Assembly: GCF_002864045.1 (NCBI RefSeq) | Contig: NZ_PJPV01000026.1 | Coordinates: forward strand, 1 to 64,000 | DNA length: 64,000 bases | Origin: Endozoicomonas acroporae | GTDB taxonomy: Bacteria; Pseudomonadota; Gammaproteobacteria; Pseudomonadales; Endozoicomonadaceae | Direction of reading: 5' to 3' | Shown here: positions 56,184 through 64,000 of the stretch, piece by piece | How the letters are laid out: each line of letters opens with the position of its first letter | Position numbering within the stretch: the first letter of the stretch is position 1 | The notes under the pieces: generated by a model | Seen by the model: only the letters and a program-made list of their open reading frames with translations | Databases searched by the model: none | Told to the model about the DNA's origin: nothing | Program-made: the position numbers and the translations under genes

Positions 56184-56832
56184 ATGAATCACTCTAATAA
56201 CTGCACTCCATTCAACTTTGTTTTTTCTGATTCCTACTCCTGCTTATTGAATTCCACAGAACAAACGTATCAGTTTGATAGCGAACAACAGCCAACACAT
56301 TTAGGTATGTCTATACAGGCAGTGGCCCCCTTTTTTTCTGTTTACAATTACGATAATCAGTCAGAAAACCAACAAAGTAATGCGTACCCTCTTAACTTAT
56401 TGCATAAATATAGTATTTCAGCTCTAACACCGACTAATCCAGAAGACTCTTTCGGATCCGATATTTTCGGGACACAACAGCCAGATCTTGATGAATATCT
56501 ACTCTCGCATTCTGATAATGATGCGATATCGTCCATATTAAATGCCCCATTGACTCAGCAGATCTGTTCATCAGGAAGCAAGACTGAGACCGGGGAGTCA
56601 ACACCAGCAAGCCTTTCGAATCCAGAATATCAGTTAACTGATCTTCCTGTTGGACTCTCAAACCCACAAAAATATACAACCAGCTGCTGCAGACAACCCA
56701 CTCAACCTTTACCACAATAAGATCACCTGCGCCGAGCACAACGAGCAAAAAAAAACACCTGGCAATAATCCTGCTTCTGCCGGGTGCGACAGGGTTCGCC
56801 AAAAAAAACGCAAACAGAATAATCCTGCTTAA
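56184..56832 (+). pseudogene. frameshifted paralogue of the arginine-repeat protein
   Basis: An intact frame of 178 aa (56184-56720) matches the first 150 residues of the protein at 57.9 kb: LDEY at the same place, the CxSGS stretch, NPEYQL against NPDHQL. After LTDLPVG the match continues in another frame, 56650-56832 (DSQTHKNIQPAAADNP against NSQDFQPIAVVNTPN), and stops after QKKRKQNNPA, before any repeat domain. I read it as a frameshifted and truncated copy; a short functional N-terminal protein is the alternative. Confidence 0.55.
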
Positions 56833-56893
56833 AGAGAGGAACTTTTACCGGTGATTTGGGTCTTAAACTATCATTCAATAATTCAATGACTTA
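56831..56893 (+). promoter_or_regulatory. shared leader, copy 7
   Basis: AAAGAGAGGAACTTTTACCG, then GGGTCTTAAACTATCATTCA, ATAATTCA. The ATG at the family position (56886) opens a two-codon frame that ends in TAATG at the real start (56894). Confidence 0.65.
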
Positions 56894-57757
56894 ATGGATA
56901 TTCCTGCTCATTTCGTTCAGTCAAGTATAGTTTCAGGTAGCTTTCATAACTTTCCTGGACCATGCTCATCAGTCCAAATCTATTCCCGTGATGTTAGAGA
57001 AGCTTACAATGTTCTGCGTACTATCCGTTGCCATGAAACCACTGGAGACAACCATCAGCAGGCAATGGTGCCTTTTCACAATCCATTTAACGATCCACGG
57101 TTTGAAAAAAGATCAATAGTCATCGTTAACAGCCATACTAAAAAAGATCGACAACCTGACGTAACCGTTAGAAATAAACGCCATGACAATCATCCTGGTA
57201 CCTCATATAAGTTTAGCAATCAACCTTTTTCGATCCAGTCTATTTTAGGTTTAGAGCAAGCAGCTTCACAAAACCCACAGGGTTTGTATAACAATCTTCA
57301 TCAACCTGCAGAAATTTTTAATACAACAGAACCAGTTATGATTATTCAACCTCAACTGGCTACGAACTCATCCAGTGCTCCCACGGTCGAAAGTACTCTT
57401 CAGGTGTCTGATGCCAGAGCTAAATGTGAAGCATCCGATAGACGCAAGGAGGCCAAAGCCAGGGCTGCAGCTAAATACAGGGCATCCGAAAAATTCAGGC
57501 AGGCCAGTGCCAGATTAGAAGCATCCCCTAAGCGAAAGGAATACAAAGCCCAATACAACAGATCCGCTCAAGCCAAGGAGGCCAGAGCCAAGTACGCAGC
57601 ATCTCCTAAAGGCAAGGAGACCAGAGCCAGAGCTAAATACGAAGCATCCCGTAAAGGCAAGGAGACCAGAGCCAGAGCCAAATACGAAGCATCCGATAAA
57701 CACAAGGAGGCCAGAATCAAAATAGATACAAGATCAAACTCATCTTTCCCTGAGTAA
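56894..57757 (+). CDS. lysine/arginine-rich repeat protein (copy 5)
   Basis: Protein of 287 aa. The N-terminus (MDIPAHFVQSSIVSGSFHNF) differs from the other copies and carries PFHNPFNDPRF, a motif shared with the orphan at 37.8 kb. Basic units begin near residue 175 (AKCEASDRRKEA, AKYAASPKGKETRAR, AKYEASRKGKETRAR), about seven in all. No acidic patch as clear as in copies 2 and 3. Start codon follows a two-codon frame (ATGACTTAATG). No signal peptide. Confidence 0.75.
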   Translation: MDIPAHFVQSSIVSGSFHNFPGPCSSVQIYSRDVREAYNVLRTIRCHETTGDNHQQAMVPFHNPFNDPRFEKRSIVIVNSHTKKDRQPDVTVRNKRHDNHPGTSYKFSNQPFSIQSILGLEQAASQNPQGLYNNLHQPAEIFNTTEPVMIIQPQLATNSSSAPTVESTLQVSDARAKCEASDRRKEAKARAAAKYRASEKFRQASARLEASPKRKEYKAQYNRSAQAKEARAKYAASPKGKETRARAKYEASRKGKETRARAKYEASDKHKEARIKIDTRSNSSFPE

Positions 57758-57820
57758 CAGGTCAGCTTTCCAAGAGCTTTGCATCGCTATCAGGAATAGA
57801 CGTAAAAAATTACTACTCCA

Positions 57821-57908
57821 GGTTGACATAAATATTGAATGTGTATCAGGGATGAACTTTTATCACGAATATCAGTCTTAAGTTATAATTCAGTAATTTA
57901 ATAATTCA
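57821..57908 (+). promoter_or_regulatory. shared leader, copy 8
   Basis: Best-preserved copy: TTGACATAAATATTGAATGT, TATCAGGGATGAACTTTTAT, AGTCTTAAGTTATAATTCAG, then TAATTTAATAATTCA before ATG 57909. Confidence 0.7.
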
Positions 57909-58883
57909 ATGAACTGCTACAACAGCATACCTTCACACAACCCTGCATTTTCTGGCTTTTATTTCGACTCTTTAAATTTAATAGAACACCCTTATCCCGT
58001 TGAACAACCGTCGATCTATCAAGGCAGGTCTGTTATCAGGCTGGACAATCCTTTTCCTGTTTACCATAGCCAATCAGCCATTCTTCCGAATAACGAAGAT
58101 TTTTTAAGACTATTGACTGAACATAATATTGACTCTCAATTAATTCATGATCCGGCAAACTTCCTCAGAACTGATATTTATGAGATTCCACAATCAGTTC
58201 TTGATGAATATGTACCATGGCATCCTGCTTATGAACACGCTAATAATCCGCCATCATCAATAACAGAGACATGCCGTACTCATCAGGCATGCTTATCGGG
58301 GAGTGTGCCTGAGATCAGGGAGCCAACCACAATAAGCTATTGGAATCCAGATCATCAGTTATTCAACTCGCAAGATTTTCAGCCTATTGCTGTAGTTAAC
58401 ACGCCAAACCTGATCCAAACGACAATTGCCCCCAGCCAGACAGAAGAAATGACTGAGGGTAACGCTTCAATAATTGAGCACCAAAGGAGCCGCTACCAGA
58501 GTGATCCGGCTTACGCAGCGCGCCAGAGGCAGGGCCAAAGGAACCGCTATAAGATGCTTTGCAAAGACCATGCTTTCCGGGAGCGTGAAAGGGAGCGTAT
58601 AAGGCAGCTTCGCCGGGACCCTGAATACGCTGAGCGCGAAAGGGTGCGCCGAAGAGAGCGCTACAATAATGATAAGGTTTATGCAGCGCGCGAAAGGGCG
58701 CGCCAAAGGGCGCAATACAAGAATGATCACAATTTTGCAGAACGCCGCCTGAAGAAACAACAGGAGTATCGAAATAAGCGCTACCATGATGATCCCGATT
58801 ATGCAGAATACATAAGGGAGCGCCAAAGGAACTACCAAAGAACGCGCAAAGAAAAAGCAAAAAAGAAGGCGACACCAGGATGA
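57909..58883 (+). CDS. arginine-rich 20-residue-repeat protein with acidic N-terminus
   Basis: Protein of 324 aa. The N-terminal about 150 residues follow the family (PFPVYHSQS, SVLDEYVPWH) and are acidic to neutral. From about residue 190 the protein changes to about six units near 20 residues long with the pattern YxxDPxYAERERxRRR (DPEYAERERVRRRERYNN, DKVYAARERARQRAQYKN), different in sequence from the KYxAS units but similar in charge. The family thus combines one N-terminal module with different basic modules. No signal peptide. DNA or RNA binding is a plausible guess. Confidence 0.78.
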   Translation: MNCYNSIPSHNPAFSGFYFDSLNLIEHPYPVEQPSIYQGRSVIRLDNPFPVYHSQSAILPNNEDFLRLLTEHNIDSQLIHDPANFLRTDIYEIPQSVLDEYVPWHPAYEHANNPPSSITETCRTHQACLSGSVPEIREPTTISYWNPDHQLFNSQDFQPIAVVNTPNLIQTTIAPSQTEEMTEGNASIIEHQRSRYQSDPAYAARQRQGQRNRYKMLCKDHAFRERERERIRQLRRDPEYAERERVRRRERYNNDKVYAARERARQRAQYKNDHNFAERRLKKQQEYRNKRYHDDPDYAEYIRERQRNYQRTRKEKAKKKATPG

Positions 58884-58905
58884 TCATTCTTACCCTGGTG
58901 TCGCC
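58868..58905. terminator. strong hairpin over the stop of the arginine-repeat gene
   Basis: Perfect 12-bp stem GGCGACACCAGG/CCTGGTGTCGCC (58868-58879, 58894-58905). No T tract, but it sits between convergent genes and may terminate both. Confidence 0.5.
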
Positions 58906-58983
58906 CTGTCTGATTACCAGCTGCAGATTAAACCTTCAAACAGTTACACCTGCTGTGCGTCAACGATAGTGCCATTCAACCAA

Positions 58984-59394
58984 TCAGAAAGGTCCGGGGG
59001 GATTTCTGAGTTGGTGCTCAAGGGCTCTAATGTATAGACACGCCTGTCTTAATATCTGTAGTTTTGTTAATGATTTTCCAGCCCCTCCGGGAATTTTATT
59101 TTTAAGTACCTCGAAGGCGTCGTTAATTCTACCGACACGATGCCTTTCTCTAAGGCTAGCTATGCGCCTATGCTTATCAATGGCCGCACGCATTCTTTCT
59201 CTTGTTGTGGTGAGATCGGGATATTCCCCTGCAGTTGGTGTGAAATAAAGGTTTCGGTGATCAACCTGATGAACATCGAACTGTTTGAACGTTGTATCTT
59301 TAGTTGTATGATTAGCAGGATTTATTCCTATAGCGCCAGATGATTCATCTGGTGGCATCTGATTTGGCTGCATTGGTATTGTATTAATATGCAT
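58984..59394 (-). CDS. basic helix-loop-helix (bHLH) domain protein
   Basis: Protein of 136 aa from ATG 59394 (AAGAAGG about 11 bp upstream; a longer frame starts at 59436). Residues 75-129 read as a complete bHLH domain. The basic region HRRIASLRERHRVGR carries the Glu83 and Arg86 expected for E-box contact. Helix 1 is INDAFEVLKNKIP, the loop GGAGKS, helix 2 LTKLQILRQACLYIRALEHQ. It lines up position by position with animal factors of the MyoD/NeuroD type. The N-terminal 60 residues are polar and unstructured. bHLH domains are essentially eukaryotic, so this is most likely an acquired host-type gene whose product acts in the host nucleus. No signal peptide. Confidence 0.85.
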   Translation of the reverse strand: MHINTIPMQPNQMPPDESSGAIGINPANHTTKDTTFKQFDVHQVDHRNLYFTPTAGEYPDLTTTRERMRAAIDKHRRIASLRERHRVGRINDAFEVLKNKIPGGAGKSLTKLQILRQACLYIRALEHQLRNPPGPF

Positions 59395-59519
59395 CTGATT
59401 TATTACCTTCTTTATTTTGAATAATGAATATAGCAAAAGTACTCACCAGCCCCTTTTAAGCTCATGTTTATGGCGCTGTCCCGGCTTCGGTAAGTAGAAA
59501 GACGACATTTTTTGAAAAC

Positions 59520-62500
59520 TCAAGGCGCTGGCATGCTATCTTCATAAACCTCAAAGTTATCGAAGTACGCTGTACGTGCGTGCGCCGTTTTCAGGAAAAG
59601 ACCAATACGGCTTCTGTCCACTGAGAAGCCATAAGATGTGAGCTTCTGCATGCCATTACCATCCAACAGATCATAGAAGAACGTGTACCTGTCAACCCCG
59701 GTGCCATGACCATTTTCAATCATTTCCATACGCAGTTTGACCTTGCCAGAATTATGGGCACTGACGTTAATAAGCGGGTTATTGGTACCAAGGCCTTGGA
59801 GGTTAATAAGTCCATCACGACCACTCCAGTAGTCCAGGCCATAGGAAAATACCGGTTGTGCACCATCTTCATCCGCGTAGACAGTAAGGCCTGCAATTTG
59901 ACGATTTTGTGCGGTGTTCAGTTCGACTTCTGTTTCCACTACCCAGGACTCAGAGCCGGGCGCCGTAAAATAAGCAATAGGGCCATTGTTACGTGCCTTC
60001 CACATATCCGTGTTGCCAGTTGTGGTAATGACGAGACGATCATTTACCTCATCGATGGTAATAGAAGCCAGTGAGCGATCAGGGATATCCGGTGATAAGC
60101 CAGAGTCGGTGAGCGTAGCGACTGCAAAAGACGTCGAATGAGTAGTAAGAAGCGGCAGCCCTACAGTGTTGCCAATTGAAATGGTAAAGGTCTGTTCAGA
60201 AGAGTAGCCGTGTTCATCGGTTGCACTGACAACGAGGCTGTATGAAGGTTTCAGGTCAAAGTCCAAAGCCGCTATTAAGGTCACAGTACCATCAGGGGCA
60301 ACTGCGAAATGACTGAGTCCATCACCGCCCACTGCAGAATAGATGACGGTTGTGTCGCCACGGTTAGCATCCGTTGCGGTAAGCGTCGTAACGACAGTGT
60401 TGACCGCTGTATCTTCCATTACCAGAAAAGCATTGCTGGTGAATTTCGGGGCCTGCTCAACCTTGTAATTCAAGTCAAAGAACGTTTCCTGACCCCGGTC
60501 GTCAACAACCTTGAGTTTTATGGTCTGTGCATCAGCATTCGTTACACCCTCATTAGAGTAAACCTGACCACTACCATGAACGTTCAAACCCGCTGAAAAG
60601 GCACCACCCCATGGCCCATAAGTACCAGTTGCCGTATTTTTATGGAAGACGAGGAGTTCACCTCCCTCAGGATCGCTGTAGTATTGGCTAAGATCAACAG
60701 GTCCAAAGGGTTTACTTCCCTCAATCGTACCAAGGTCAATGGTTGACTGAGTGACCACCGGAGCCTGGTTGGTATGAGCCACATAGCCAGAAGCCACTTT
60801 TCGGAAGCTGGAGGTATCGCCCCGGATACGACTGGCGTCAGCCATAATGGCATCCACTCGCCAGAAAACCTGGTCGGTGTCGTGAACCGTCTGTACAACT
60901 TCAGTAGGGCTGCCTGTCCAGGCAGCTGCCAAGCCACTGTCCGGGTTATCAACATCCGTTTTGTTTGAACTGATAAAAAGTTCATAGCCTGCCGCACCGT
61001 GTACGCTTGTCCAGTCAAATTGAACATCTCCTGCTGCAACAATACCTTTATAAGCAGGAGCAATCGGGACCGGTTTGGTCCGTTGATAATTGGCAGCAAC
61101 CTGAGCGTCATTCAGGGCATAGTTAAAGCTTTGAATCTCATCGATGAGCCCGTTAAAGCCCTTGCCGAAAGTCAGACTGTTAAAGTTATAGGTATAGCCC
61201 ACGTGGGGTGCAGAATCGACGAGCTGACCATCGAAGAAGAGCTTGTTGATACCGCCATATTCATGGACCATGGTTACCTGATGCCAGGTTCCTGTTGCAA
61301 TGTCTACATCCCCTTCATTGGTGTATTTGGCGTCGATTTCATTCCATTCTATGGCACCGGCCAATTGTGAAGATGGCCAGTGCATTTTTATGCCAGTGCC
61401 ATGGTTGACGATATCAATGTTGAGCGACTCTTTACCATAAGAACCGTGGAGCAAATTGACGTTAGCAGTGATCGCTTTCACAGAATTAAACCAAAACGAG
61501 AGTGTCATGCTGTGATGGCGTGCAGAAGGTATTACATCATTGCCGATTACCAGGCCATGGGTGTCGATAGATGTGTCGTACGCCTTGCCACTGACGCCAC
61601 CGAAAACGACAGCTGCCTCATTGACTGCCACTGTAGCGCCACCAGAGCCCAGTGTTTGTGATTGACCTGAAACAACATGGTCAAAGTCGATTAAACCATC
61701 GACGTGTGGTGTTCGTTTAAAGAAATTGAATTTCCGGGTCGTGGTATAACCACCGGTTTCCTTGATATAGATATGAGCGACTGACTGACCTTCATCGAGG
61801 TTCACGGCGGCAGTATTGGCTGTAGCAGTGACAGTGATCGTTTCACCTGCTGCCAGTGAAGCAGATGTCCTGTCAAGGCTTAACCACGGACTGTCTGTTT
61901 GAATTACCAGTGTCTGATTTACACCTGTGTTGTTGGTAATGTCGTATTCCTGATGTGGTAATTTGCCATTACCATCCCAGTCATAGACGACTTCCTGCGT
62001 CGGGCGGGCGATGATCGGGTACGTTGGCTTCATCGCCTGTGGAATCACCTGGATGGACGGATCGCCATTGAGTGTCCAGAGAATATCACTTCCTGTGAGA
62101 CTCCGATGCCCATCACACATTCTATGCCAATGTGCCAGTCCCATGGGCTCACCTTTGGTGAAAATATCGAAGCGGCTATGACGGTAGAACGGTTCACCAA
62201 CACCATTATTTTTGCCAAGTAACGCCACCGGGCGAGTCCCTCCCATGACACCAATGGAACCATAACGCAACTGGGAGGCACAAAGGTTATTGTCGAAACC
62301 AACTTCACACGCTTCACAGGAGCCGATCTCAGATAAGTACGGGCGGACATTGTTACCATGGTTGCGTGAGAGATCGACACTGAGGCCGCCTTGTGTCCAG
62401 GTGGGTGTACCATGGCCACCGGTACGGATATAGCCAATATCGTAGTTGGTCAGGAAGTGATCATTCTGCCACTGTTGGAAATCCGTCGGCACATGACCAT

Positions 62501-63800
62501 CGCCAACAACACCTCCGCGAACCCGATACTCAACGCCTGCAAATTCGTAGAGAGCGGCATTGATATTCCAGGTTGTGTCATTGATATCCGGTCTGTAGCG
62601 CCAGGTGGTATCGGCCTCGTTTTCGTAGTCGATAAACTTCTGCAAGATCGCATCCACATCACTGTATTTGCCAAACTGACTGCCTTCACCCGCCACCTGG
62701 ATACGACCAACGAGGACATTCCACTGCCCTGAATGCCCTTTACCCCAATCGCCATTACTGTAAAGAACGCCATCGCCATCGGCATCAATCGTTTCATTCA
62801 CCAGGTCCACGTAGTAATGATCAGTAGCCGCTACCCCATAGGTATACTCGTACCAATCTGTGACTTCACCCGCATCGACTTTGGCCTGGCGTTCAAAGCG
62901 TGAGATACCGCCTTTGGCAATGGCCATCGGCACATCGCCCCGGTAAATATCGGGATCACCGACCATAAGGACATACAGAATATCCTTGCTCTGATAGTTA
63001 TTACGCAACCAGGTACGTATGTTATCCGCCGCACAGGCACCATGACCGCCACCGTGATCTTTTTCAGTGACAACATATACAGTAAAGCCGATGGCTTCTT
63101 TATGGGCGATAAAGTCATTTAACTTTGTCAGATTTTTTCTAAGTTTCTCGGTGGTTACAATTGCATAGCCTTTACGGTTAAGACGGACATCATCCACATC
63201 TTTCATTGGCGATGGCGTGTCGAAGTTACCATTGCCGGTATACCATTGGGCTCCGAGCATTAAAGGGGGCCTCTTCGTCTCCCATGTCTGGCCAAGGGGA
63301 TTCCACCACCGCTGGATGTTAACTGGAGTCAAGACGATACGATAGACTTCCATCAAGCTGTCATTGTAGTCGTCTAATCCTTTTAAAAATGCTGTGTGCT
63401 CTCCTTCGCCAGGCGTAGCTGTACCTAATTTGATACTGGTTAGATCACCACTTGTCTGGGCCAGAGTAAATTGAAGCGCTTCCGGGCCGATTTGTAACTG
63501 AACGCTCTTACCTGCAGAGCTGGCAGGGACATTTCTGAGCAACAGGTTCACATCGTAAGAAATGTTCTCCAGACCTTTGATTGTCCATTCTGCTTGAGAA
63601 CCAGCGGAACTTCCGCTGAACAATAAGTACTTTGCGCTTGCTTCCCAGGTGATACCTGCCCCCAGTTTGGCGTCCCAGCCGCGCAGGGTGACTACACCTG
63701 CGGCGTTAGGCTGAGGGTTGCCTTTGGGAATATCTGCAAAAGTGAGCTGTAGGGATAGTAGAGATATCAATAGAACCAACAACATCTGTCGTTTAGCCAT
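59520..63800 (-). CDS. gingipain-like C25 cysteine protease, multidomain, secreted
   Basis: Secreted protein of 1426 aa from ATG 63800 (AAGGA upstream; signal peptide MAKRQMLLVLLISLLSLQLT). A peptidase C25-type catalytic region covers about 205-600 with His463 in RTGGHGTPT and Cys495 or Cys498 in EIGSCEACEVGF, the spacing of gingipains. Then a BACON-like strand domain (PWLSLDRTSASLAAGETITV), a LamG/concanavalin-like domain (about 735-935), a fibronectin-like piece, a cadherin-like domain (ATDEHGYSSEQTFTISIG) and a C-terminal lectin-like domain. No type IX sorting domain is apparent. Probably a surface or exported protease attacking host matrix or mucus glycoproteins. Confidence 0.85.
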   Translation of the reverse strand: MAKRQMLLVLLISLLSLQLTFADIPKGNPQPNAAGVVTLRGWDAKLGAGITWEASAKYLLFSGSSAGSQAEWTIKGLENISYDVNLLLRNVPASSAGKSVQLQIGPEALQFTLAQTSGDLTSIKLGTATPGEGEHTAFLKGLDDYNDSLMEVYRIVLTPVNIQRWWNPLGQTWETKRPPLMLGAQWYTGNGNFDTPSPMKDVDDVRLNRKGYAIVTTEKLRKNLTKLNDFIAHKEAIGFTVYVVTEKDHGGGHGACAADNIRTWLRNNYQSKDILYVLMVGDPDIYRGDVPMAIAKGGISRFERQAKVDAGEVTDWYEYTYGVAATDHYYVDLVNETIDADGDGVLYSNGDWGKGHSGQWNVLVGRIQVAGEGSQFGKYSDVDAILQKFIDYENEADTTWRYRPDINDTTWNINAALYEFAGVEYRVRGGVVGDGHVPTDFQQWQNDHFLTNYDIGYIRTGGHGTPTWTQGGLSVDLSRNHGNNVRPYLSEIGSCEACEVGFDNNLCASQLRYGSIGVMGGTRPVALLGKNNGVGEPFYRHSRFDIFTKGEPMGLAHWHRMCDGHRSLTGSDILWTLNGDPSIQVIPQAMKPTYPIIARPTQEVVYDWDGNGKLPHQEYDITNNTGVNQTLVIQTDSPWLSLDRTSASLAAGETITVTATANTAAVNLDEGQSVAHIYIKETGGYTTTRKFNFFKRTPHVDGLIDFDHVVSGQSQTLGSGGATVAVNEAAVVFGGVSGKAYDTSIDTHGLVIGNDVIPSARHHSMTLSFWFNSVKAITANVNLLHGSYGKESLNIDIVNHGTGIKMHWPSSQLAGAIEWNEIDAKYTNEGDVDIATGTWHQVTMVHEYGGINKLFFDGQLVDSAPHVGYTYNFNSLTFGKGFNGLIDEIQSFNYALNDAQVAANYQRTKPVPIAPAYKGIVAAGDVQFDWTSVHGAAGYELFISSNKTDVDNPDSGLAAAWTGSPTEVVQTVHDTDQVFWRVDAIMADASRIRGDTSSFRKVASGYVAHTNQAPVVTQSTIDLGTIEGSKPFGPVDLSQYYSDPEGGELLVFHKNTATGTYGPWGGAFSAGLNVHGSGQVYSNEGVTNADAQTIKLKVVDDRGQETFFDLNYKVEQAPKFTSNAFLVMEDTAVNTVVTTLTATDANRGDTTVIYSAVGGDGLSHFAVAPDGTVTLIAALDFDLKPSYSLVVSATDEHGYSSEQTFTISIGNTVGLPLLTTHSTSFAVATLTDSGLSPDIPDRSLASITIDEVNDRLVITTTGNTDMWKARNNGPIAYFTAPGSESWVVETEVELNTAQNRQIAGLTVYADEDGAQPVFSYGLDYWSGRDGLINLQGLGTNNPLINVSAHNSGKVKLRMEMIENGHGTGVDRYTFFYDLLDGNGMQKLTSYGFSVDRSRIGLFLKTAHARTAYFDNFEVYEDSMPAP

Positions 63801-64000
63801 TATTCCTTGCAGGCTGGTAGCGGAGTCCCGGTAAGTTTTGAAAGCCGGGATCACGAAAGCTGGGGGCAAGTCTTTCATGGTTCACAACTTTGGTCGTTTA
63901 CGGTGATAAGAGAAAAAGGCGGCAAAAAGGGGAGGCGGGAAACGGTGGCAGGTCTTTGCATAAAAGCAAAATTCAAGTCCTGCTTCAGAAACGTTCTTAG
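63801..64000. other. upstream region of the C25 protease gene
   Basis: Minus-strand promoter region of the protease gene; frame is open from 63878 but that ATG is unlikely as the start because the signal peptide would be buried. No other gene seen to the window end. Confidence 0.4.

Overview
The window reads as chromosome of a gammaproteobacterium of the Oceanospirillales, most like an Endozoicomonas-type animal symbiont or intracellular associate. The basis is Pseudomonas-like gene order in the housekeeping blocks, next to many genes that are normal only in bacteria living inside eukaryotic cells. No sequence search was possible, so the genus is an inference.

Region 1 (1-7.5 kb) is a conserved envelope block: on the minus strand exbB-exbD-lpxK-ycaR-kdsB-low-Mr phosphatase with overlapping or nearly overlapping genes, then comEC, then a DUF2062 gene on the plus strand. 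Region 2 (7.8-14.3 kb) holds a divergent cytochrome-P450-like gene and the large NAD-glutamate dehydrogenase. Region 3 (14.5-21.8 kb) is a complete moxR-DUF58-DUF4381-batA-batB-batD operon. Region 4 (22-32.4 kb) mixes orphan genes (a 1125-aa protein, a lysine-rich repeat protein, a small membrane protein) with a lytic transglycosylase, an FKBP lipoprotein, an NSS transporter and uridine phosphorylase. Region 5 (32.4-47.8 kb) has an OTU-type deubiquitinase-like gene, an MCE/Mla-type lipid transport operon, argR with an ARG box, an exported HD hydrolase, an ATP/ADP translocase of the energy-parasite type, a large exported repeat protein and a YeaD-like epimerase. Region 6 (47.8-59.4 kb) is the striking one. 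It carries lysine-rich repeat proteins with acidic N-termini, an arginine-rich sister, a bZIP-like protein and, on the minus strand, a protein with a near-canonical basic helix-loop-helix domain. A GNAT gene and a tetR-fadH pair sit among them. The window ends in a gingipain-like secreted cysteine protease.

The best candidate for an undescribed system is the 47.8-59.4 kb island plus its outlier at 25.6 kb. Eight genes share an A/T-rich leader ending in repeats of AATTCA just before the start codon, mostly without a clear Shine-Dalgarno. Their proteins combine an acidic, Ser/Pro/Gln-rich N-terminal half with a very basic C-terminal half, which is how eukaryotic transcription factors are built. 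A bHLH protein and a bZIP-like protein lie in the same cluster. I infer a coregulated set of nucleus-directed effector candidates, working beside host-interaction genes (OTU protease, ATP/ADP translocase, C25 protease). No secretion system is visible in this window, so delivery is unproven.

Several palindromic, MITE-like elements lie between genes, and two of them supply the stop codons of neighbouring genes. Related 18-bp minisatellites have expanded in frame in kdsB and exbB.
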